From: Levilactobacillus yonginensis | GTDB lineage: Bacteria > Bacillota > Bacilli > Lactobacillales > Lactobacillaceae | Direction of reading: 5' to 3' | NCBI RefSeq assembly: GCF_003946265.1 | Contig: NZ_RHNO01000003.1 | Coordinates: 1 to 64,000, forward strand | DNA: 64,000 nt | In this document: positions 60,292 to 64,000 of the stretch, in pieces | Layout of the letters: every line of letters begins with the position of its first letter | Position numbering within the stretch: position 1 is the first letter of the stretch | Notes under the pieces: model-generated | Databases searched by the model: none | What the model was told of the DNA's origin: nothing | Seen by the model: only the letters and a program-made list of their open reading frames with translations | Program-made: the position numbers and the translations under genes

Positions 60292-61594
60292 GGTTCGCAC
60301 CCCCTTGGTCATTTAACAAGCGAACAAACGGCAAATAAACTAGCACAGATATGCCTAAGCAAACCAAGCTTAAGGCCAATGCCCGCCAATCACCACCGGT
60401 CCCCACGTAAGCAATTAGCGGACCTGGTGTGGTGCTTGGCACCGGATAGACGATCGGTGGCACCAGCTTGAGCGTAATTGCTGACCAGGCCACTACAACG
60501 TTCACCGCGGGCGCCTCAATAAATGGAATCAACAAAATGGGATTATAGAGTAACGGTAATCCTAGCAGGGTTGGCTCATTCAAATTTACTAAATTGGGCA
60601 GAAAGGTCTGGTTGGCGATTCGCCGGTAACTGACTTGTCTGGAGCCAATCCAAATGGCAATCAGTAGCGCCAGCGTCATCCCCGCGCCCCCAAAGTTGGC
60701 GTAAGCGTCGCCCAAAGTATGTAGCGTTACTGGATTAGGCGCCCCCCACCCGGAACCGTGCTGGACCGCATAGGCTAAATTTTGAAGCGACGTCACCGCA
60801 CTGTTGCCCGCTAACGAGACGGGGCCAATCAAGCCAAGCCACCACAACAGGTTGTTTAAAACCGTCACGCCCAGAATAACGAAGCCCCGATGACCTGGAT
60901 TGGCTACCAGTTCACTCAGGCCCTGGTAAACCAAGCCATTCAACCCACCGGCAGTTAGCCAGCTCAACCCATAACCAATACCGATGGTGACGATCAACAC
61001 TACGGTCAACGGCCAGGCAACCCGACCAGTCCATGACAGCTGGTAGCGCGGATGTTTTAATTGCCAACGCGTCAACCACTGCATGAGGTGCGTGGCAAAC
61101 CAGCCAACGCACAGTCCAACTACGATACCTAAGAAAATCCCTTGTGGTCCCAAGTTGGGCTCCATAAATTTAGACATGCCCTCACCGGTAGTGCGATTGA
61201 CCTGTTCTAACGCATCATAATTCACGTTCAACGTTAAAAACGCCAGCGCACTCATGACACCGATGGCCTGACCATCACCACGATAAGTCTTCGCCAAATA
61301 CCGACCGGTAGTGAAGGCTATAATCACGGCCACTACGCCGTTGATCACGGTGCTGGCAACCTGAATTAATTGTTGCCACAACTCTAATCCAGGCAACCAG
61401 TCACCCACGTGATAGATTTGAAAAAAGAACCCATTACTGGCTAAAAAGCTCTGACCGATAACGTCGATTGCTGTCATGACTAAGACAAACGGATATGCGA
61501 TGCGTAGGGCTTCTTTGATTGCCCGTGCCGCCCGCCATCGGCTCACCCGTTGATTGAATCGCCATAATCTTCCTAAAGGTCGCCACTGTTCCAT
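60281..61594 (-). CDS. PTS EIIC-like sugar permease (cellobiose/lactose type)
   Basis: A 437-residue membrane protein with about ten helices. Family marks: NGVVAVIIAFTTGRYLAK, and LVNLNEPTLLGLPLLYNPILLIPFIEAP (residues about 315-342), which matches the GxxNxxEPxxFGxP region of EIIC domains where sugar binds. The signature histidine and EIIB/EIIA genes are not seen nearby. It is coupled to a surface hydrolase gene, so it may import what that enzyme releases, or act as a facilitator without the phosphotransferase chain. ATG 61594 follows AGGTGG. Confidence 0.8.
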   Translation of the reverse strand: MEQWRPLGRLWRFNQRVSRWRAARAIKEALRIAYPFVLVMTAIDVIGQSFLASNGFFFQIYHVGDWLPGLELWQQLIQVASTVINGVVAVIIAFTTGRYLAKTYRGDGQAIGVMSALAFLTLNVNYDALEQVNRTTGEGMSKFMEPNLGPQGIFLGIVVGLCVGWFATHLMQWLTRWQLKHPRYQLSWTGRVAWPLTVVLIVTIGIGYGLSWLTAGGLNGLVYQGLSELVANPGHRGFVILGVTVLNNLLWWLGLIGPVSLAGNSAVTSLQNLAYAVQHGSGWGAPNPVTLHTLGDAYANFGGAGMTLALLIAIWIGSRQVSYRRIANQTFLPNLVNLNEPTLLGLPLLYNPILLIPFIEAPAVNVVVAWSAITLKLVPPIVYPVPSTTPGPLIAYVGTGGDWRALALSLVCLGISVLVYLPFVRLLNDQGGANHGA

Positions 61595-61805
61595 GGTGCC
61601 ACCTCTCCCCGACTTCACATATTTATCCCCATTATACGAGTTTCCGAGGCAAGATTAGCCCTGACGTCTTATAAATTATTCTTTAGATTGGTCAAGTAGT
61701 CCATTAAGCTATTTCCCCACTTGTCACGAAAAGTGCGTACAAATACCCGTTCTCCCGGCGTATACTAAAGGCGTGTCACAATACATAGTAATTGGAGATG
61801 GAGTC

Positions 61806-62270
61806 ATGCAACTCAGACAGCGCCTACTAATCGCCACCCTGTTGGCCCTTGGCTTACTCATAGGCCCAGGATCATCGGTGACCGCCCACGCCAAATACAA
61901 GGGGCATTCACAAACCCCAACGGAATTACGGGGAACGTGGTACCAATATCAAGGTCATCACAAATGGACAAAGATTAAAATTACGAAGCATAAAGTGATA
62001 AATAGCGGCAAAGTGTTGTACTCTACTAAGAAAAAGGGGTCGCAACGACTCTATGTTAAAAAATACAAAAAAGGGTACGGCGGCGTCAACTATTGCTTAA
62101 ATGGTAAATTTAAGTATGGCTACCAGACCATGGGAAACTTTTGGCTGTCTAAGAAAAAGGTTCACGGTAAACGAATTATGCAGTCCTATTACAACATGGG
62201 CTATTTCCAAGCTTATACCCGTACTAAGCTTGCCCACAACTACTCCTATCAATATGATGGGGCCGACTGA
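61806..62270 (+). CDS. Small secreted protein, LRGTWYxY family
   Basis: A 154-residue exported protein: signal peptide ending near AHA (about residue 28), then a very basic Lys/Tyr/Gly-rich domain starting PTELRGTWYQYQGHHKW. It shares this opening with the proteins at 36804-37253 and 63232-63720. One Cys (VNYCLNG) is present. Function unknown. ATG 61806 is chosen because GGAGATGGAG lies upstream; the upstream GTG at 61773 has none. A terminator follows. Confidence 0.73.
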   Translation: MQLRQRLLIATLLALGLLIGPGSSVTAHAKYKGHSQTPTELRGTWYQYQGHHKWTKIKITKHKVINSGKVLYSTKKKGSQRLYVKKYKKGYGGVNYCLNGKFKYGYQTMGNFWLSKKKVHGKRIMQSYYNMGYFQAYTRTKLAHNYSYQYDGAD

Positions 62271-62298
62271 CTATATGAATAAGATTGGCCGCTAGCCT

Positions 62299-62341
62299 AA
62301 AAATACCTCACCAACGCAAAGAAGTTGGTGAGGTATTTCTT
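62299..62341. terminator. Bidirectional terminator
   Basis: AAATACCTCACCAAC / GTTGGTGAGGTATTT with flanking A and T tracts, between the convergent secreted-protein and YoeB genes. Confidence 0.87.
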
Positions 62342-62361
62342 AATTCTAGACATTGAATTTC

Positions 62362-62619
62362 CTACGCCGCGTGGTCTCGGCAGGAAAGCACGATGACCGT
62401 TTGCCCCTCGACACGGTAGATCAAGCGATGACGCGCATCGATCCGTCGTGTCCAGCATCCCCCAAAGACGCCGTGCAAGGCTTCTGGTTGTCCCGGTCCC
62501 TTAGTTGGGTTCTCCATAATAGCGGTCAATAAGTCGTTGACCCGTAGCAACAAGCCCAAGTCGGCCCGTTGTAAGGCTAAATAATCGGACCACGCATTCG
62601 TGGTGAACAAACTATTCAT
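62362..62619 (-). CDS. Txe/YoeB-family toxin with altered C-terminus
   Basis: An 85-residue RelE/YoeB-type mRNA interferase. Marks: WSDYLALQRADLGLLLRVNDLL, GQPEALHG (catalytic Glu region), CWTRRIDARHRLIYRV (catalytic Arg). The family normally ends CRxHY, where His and Tyr take part in ribosome-dependent mRNA cleavage; here the end is CRDHAA, so the Tyr is missing and two Ala follow the His. The toxin may be weak or inactive. It overlaps the antitoxin gene by 8 bp, as usual for this pair. Confidence 0.83.
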   Translation of the reverse strand: MNSLFTTNAWSDYLALQRADLGLLLRVNDLLTAIMENPTKGPGQPEALHGVFGGCWTRRIDARHRLIYRVEGQTVIVLSCRDHAA

Positions 62620-62890
62620 CCTGTTCAGCCACCTCCTGCTCAGTCAGCAAGGTATGCGTTGCCACCTTACCGGCGTTGACCTGAATCAAAGATTCTTGTA
62701 GCCAGGCCAGATTTTCTGGCTTATTCAGGACGTAACGACTTTCCAACAGATTGTTGTACTCCTCGACCGAAATCAAGACCGCGTTACTCTTATTTTTACG
62801 CGTGATAATAATGGCTTCGTAGTCATTTGTCGCTTGGTCCATGAACCGTTTCATTTCCTTACGAAAACGTGCAAAAGTTGTTGCGTTCAC
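62612..62890 (-). CDS. Phd/YefM-family antitoxin
   Basis: A 92-residue antitoxin. The N-terminal DNA-binding part starts NATTFARFRKEMKRFMDQA and includes ITRKNKSNAVLISVEEYNNLLES, typical of Phd/YefM. The acidic C-terminus (TEQEVAEQDE) should wrap the toxin. It autoregulates the pair in known systems. The start is GTG with GAGGAGGAG upstream. Confidence 0.85.
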   Translation of the reverse strand: MNATTFARFRKEMKRFMDQATNDYEAIIITRKNKSNAVLISVEEYNNLLESRYVLNKPENLAWLQESLIQVNAGKVATHTLLTEQEVAEQDE

Positions 62891-63160
62891 TTAAGCTCCT
62901 CCTCTAGTCAAACCCTTACCAGATACCCGTTCTTCGGTGCCAGGCCATGCTTTCGACCACAGCGAGTTGCGTGAGTATCAGCCAAATTGAACGTGACTCT
63001 TGGCGATACATTTTTGGTTTCTTCAAGTCCGATTCTTCCCCCCACAAAAGAGATTAGACCCAGCATAGCGTAGTTTTAGTAAATAGGCAACAATAAATAT
63101 AGTGTTATCTACATTGCTAGATTTATGGCAGCAGTTTCATCGCCAACTTGACGGTATCAG
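62891..63160. other. Gap without recognisable content
   Basis: It includes the antitoxin ribosome binding site. No ORF, repeat copy or hairpin of note otherwise. Confidence 0.35.
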
Positions 63161-63206
63161 AAAGGCCGTGAATACCAGTGAATTCACGGCCAATTTAATT
63201 TTTTAT
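63161..63206. terminator. Terminator of the secreted paralogue pair
   Basis: GGCCGTGAA / TTCACGGCC perfect stem. T-rich sequence follows on the plus strand and CTTTCTG on the minus strand. Confidence 0.55.
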
Positions 63207-63231
63207 ATTTTTCTAATTGCTACCTCCGACC

Positions 63232-63720
63232 TTAACGAAGATGCTGATTAACCGCAACGGGCGCAAAGTAACCGTGTTTAACCTTACTATGTGTATAAAC
63301 TGTGGCCGCGATTCCCATATCCTGAGTAACTGTCGCCAACACGTTACGTTGCTTGCCCGCAATCTTCATCCGGTACGTAAAGTACTCTGCTGGTTCTGGC
63401 CCAAATACATTTTTCTGTTCAAACGCGTAAGTGGCCCACTTCTTGTGCCGATACCCCATCTGAATCACGAGCTTTTTACCTTTGATGGTCTGTGTCTTGT
63501 GCTTATTCAACTTTTCACTGTAAGAATGCCGCTTGATCACCAATTTTTGATAGAAGTGGTGCTTTTTATTGTAATGATACCAGGTTCCACGCAACTTCTT
63601 CGGAACCGTTTTAAATGTACGATTCGTGTACGAGGCAGCGTGGCCGGTAACCGTCGCCAGTCCACCGAAACTGATTAACGCCATCGCTACCACTGCTACT
63701 CGTAAAATCAACTTTTTCAC
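63232..63720 (-). CDS. Small secreted protein, LRGTWYxY family
   Basis: A 162-residue exported protein: signal peptide ending near GHAA, then KKLRGTWYHYNKKHHFYQ and a basic beta-rich domain ending VYTHSKVKHGYFAPVAVNQHLR. Its second half matches the upstream partial gene (MKIAGKQRNVLATV against MRINGKQQHVMVES; VYTHSKVKH against VYTHAKLKH), so the two are tandem duplicates. GTG 63720 with GAGGAGG upstream is chosen. Function unknown. Confidence 0.75.
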   Translation of the reverse strand: MKKLILRVAVVAMALISFGGLATVTGHAASYTNRTFKTVPKKLRGTWYHYNKKHHFYQKLVIKRHSYSEKLNKHKTQTIKGKKLVIQMGYRHKKWATYAFEQKNVFGPEPAEYFTYRMKIAGKQRNVLATVTQDMGIAATVYTHSKVKHGYFAPVAVNQHLR

Positions 63721-63736
63721 CTTGCTAAATCCTCCT

Positions 63737-64000
63737 CTAAACGCGTAGATGTTTTTTAACAGACTGTGGCGCCCGATAATCATGCTTCAGCTTAGCATGC
63801 GTATAGACTCGTGGCTTCATCGACGCCCCCTGTGGTGATTCTACCATCACGTGTTGCTGCTTGCCGTTAATCCTCATGTGATAGGAGAAGAACAACCCCG
63901 TCTCGCCACCAGTCGTGTGACTCATGAAACCATACTGCGTGTAGTTTCCCTTAGCAGCCACCTTGATCACTTCCAGGTTCTTGACCCACTTGCCGTGACG
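63737..64000 (-). CDS. Partial gene, tandem paralogue of the small secreted protein
   Basis: The last 87 codons of a gene that runs off the right edge. The frame is open to position 64000 (RHGKWVKNLEVIKVAAKG at the edge). The end VYTHAKLKHDYRAPQSVKKHLRV parallels the downstream gene. Its stop is 16 bp before that gene's start, indicating an operon of paralogues. The signal peptide would lie outside the window. Confidence 0.75.
   Translation of the reverse strand, partial: RHGKWVKNLEVIKVAAKGNYTQYGFMSHTTGGETGLFFSYHMRINGKQQHVMVESPQGASMKPRVYTHAKLKHDYRAPQSVKKHLRV

Overview
The window is a low- to mid-GC Gram-positive chromosome segment from a lactic acid bacterium, most likely in or near the Levilactobacillus brevis group. 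The evidence is: consensus Shine-Dalgarno sites with ATG/GTG/TTG starts, LPQT(N/D/S) sorting signals, MucBP and DUF5776 surface proteins, KxYKxGKxW-type signal peptides, a maltose phosphorylase locus, and two R-specific short-chain alcohol dehydrogenases closely resembling, from memory, the L. brevis enzyme. No tRNA, rRNA, CRISPR array or intact mobile element was found. The genus assignment is an inference.

Layout. 0-11.6 kb is a surface-protein island: a truncated adhesin, two MucBP proteins, a membrane-linked methyltransferase and two leucine-rich-repeat adhesins. Three of its adhesin genes share similar leaders. 11.9-15.3 kb is a TPP-riboswitch operon with a ThiXYZ-type ABC transporter and a TatD-family hydrolase. 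15.7-20.9 kb has an aquaglyceroporin, an NlpC/P60 hydrolase behind a probable c-di-AMP riboswitch, a Spx-like regulator without its CXXC behind a CIRCE-like operator, and another DUF5776 protein. 21-27.9 kb has a paralogous pair with a repeated undescribed module, a beta-helix surface protein, a MarR regulator, a HAD phosphatase and an alpha/beta hydrolase. 28-36.6 kb is sugar metabolism (galM, mapA, maltose transporter, malR), interrupted by a zinc-independent S14 gene with a Zur-like box. 36.8-49.2 kb has a 1162-residue SEC10/PgrA-like coiled-coil protein, a two-component system, a YfhO-like membrane protein and a secreted protein. 49.6-64 kb has an antiporter, a small alarmone synthetase coupled to an MFS exporter, tandem dehydrogenases, a TauE/DUF1634 pair, a LysR regulator, an EIIC-like protein coupled to a hydrolase, a YefM/YoeB pair and small secreted paralogues.

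The most striking feature is a set of structured intergenic repeats. Family A (15 copies plus one fragment) is a 150-190 bp element predicted to fold as a cloverleaf: a long closing helix and three arms around conserved single-stranded segments. The helices differ in sequence from copy to copy but stay complementary. Eleven copies lie just 3' of a gene and all eleven have the same orientation relative to it. Family B (3 copies) has a related fold, and family C (3 copies) is a separate stem element. The family A/B pattern points to selection on an RNA or single-stranded DNA structure and is the best candidate here for an undescribed system.
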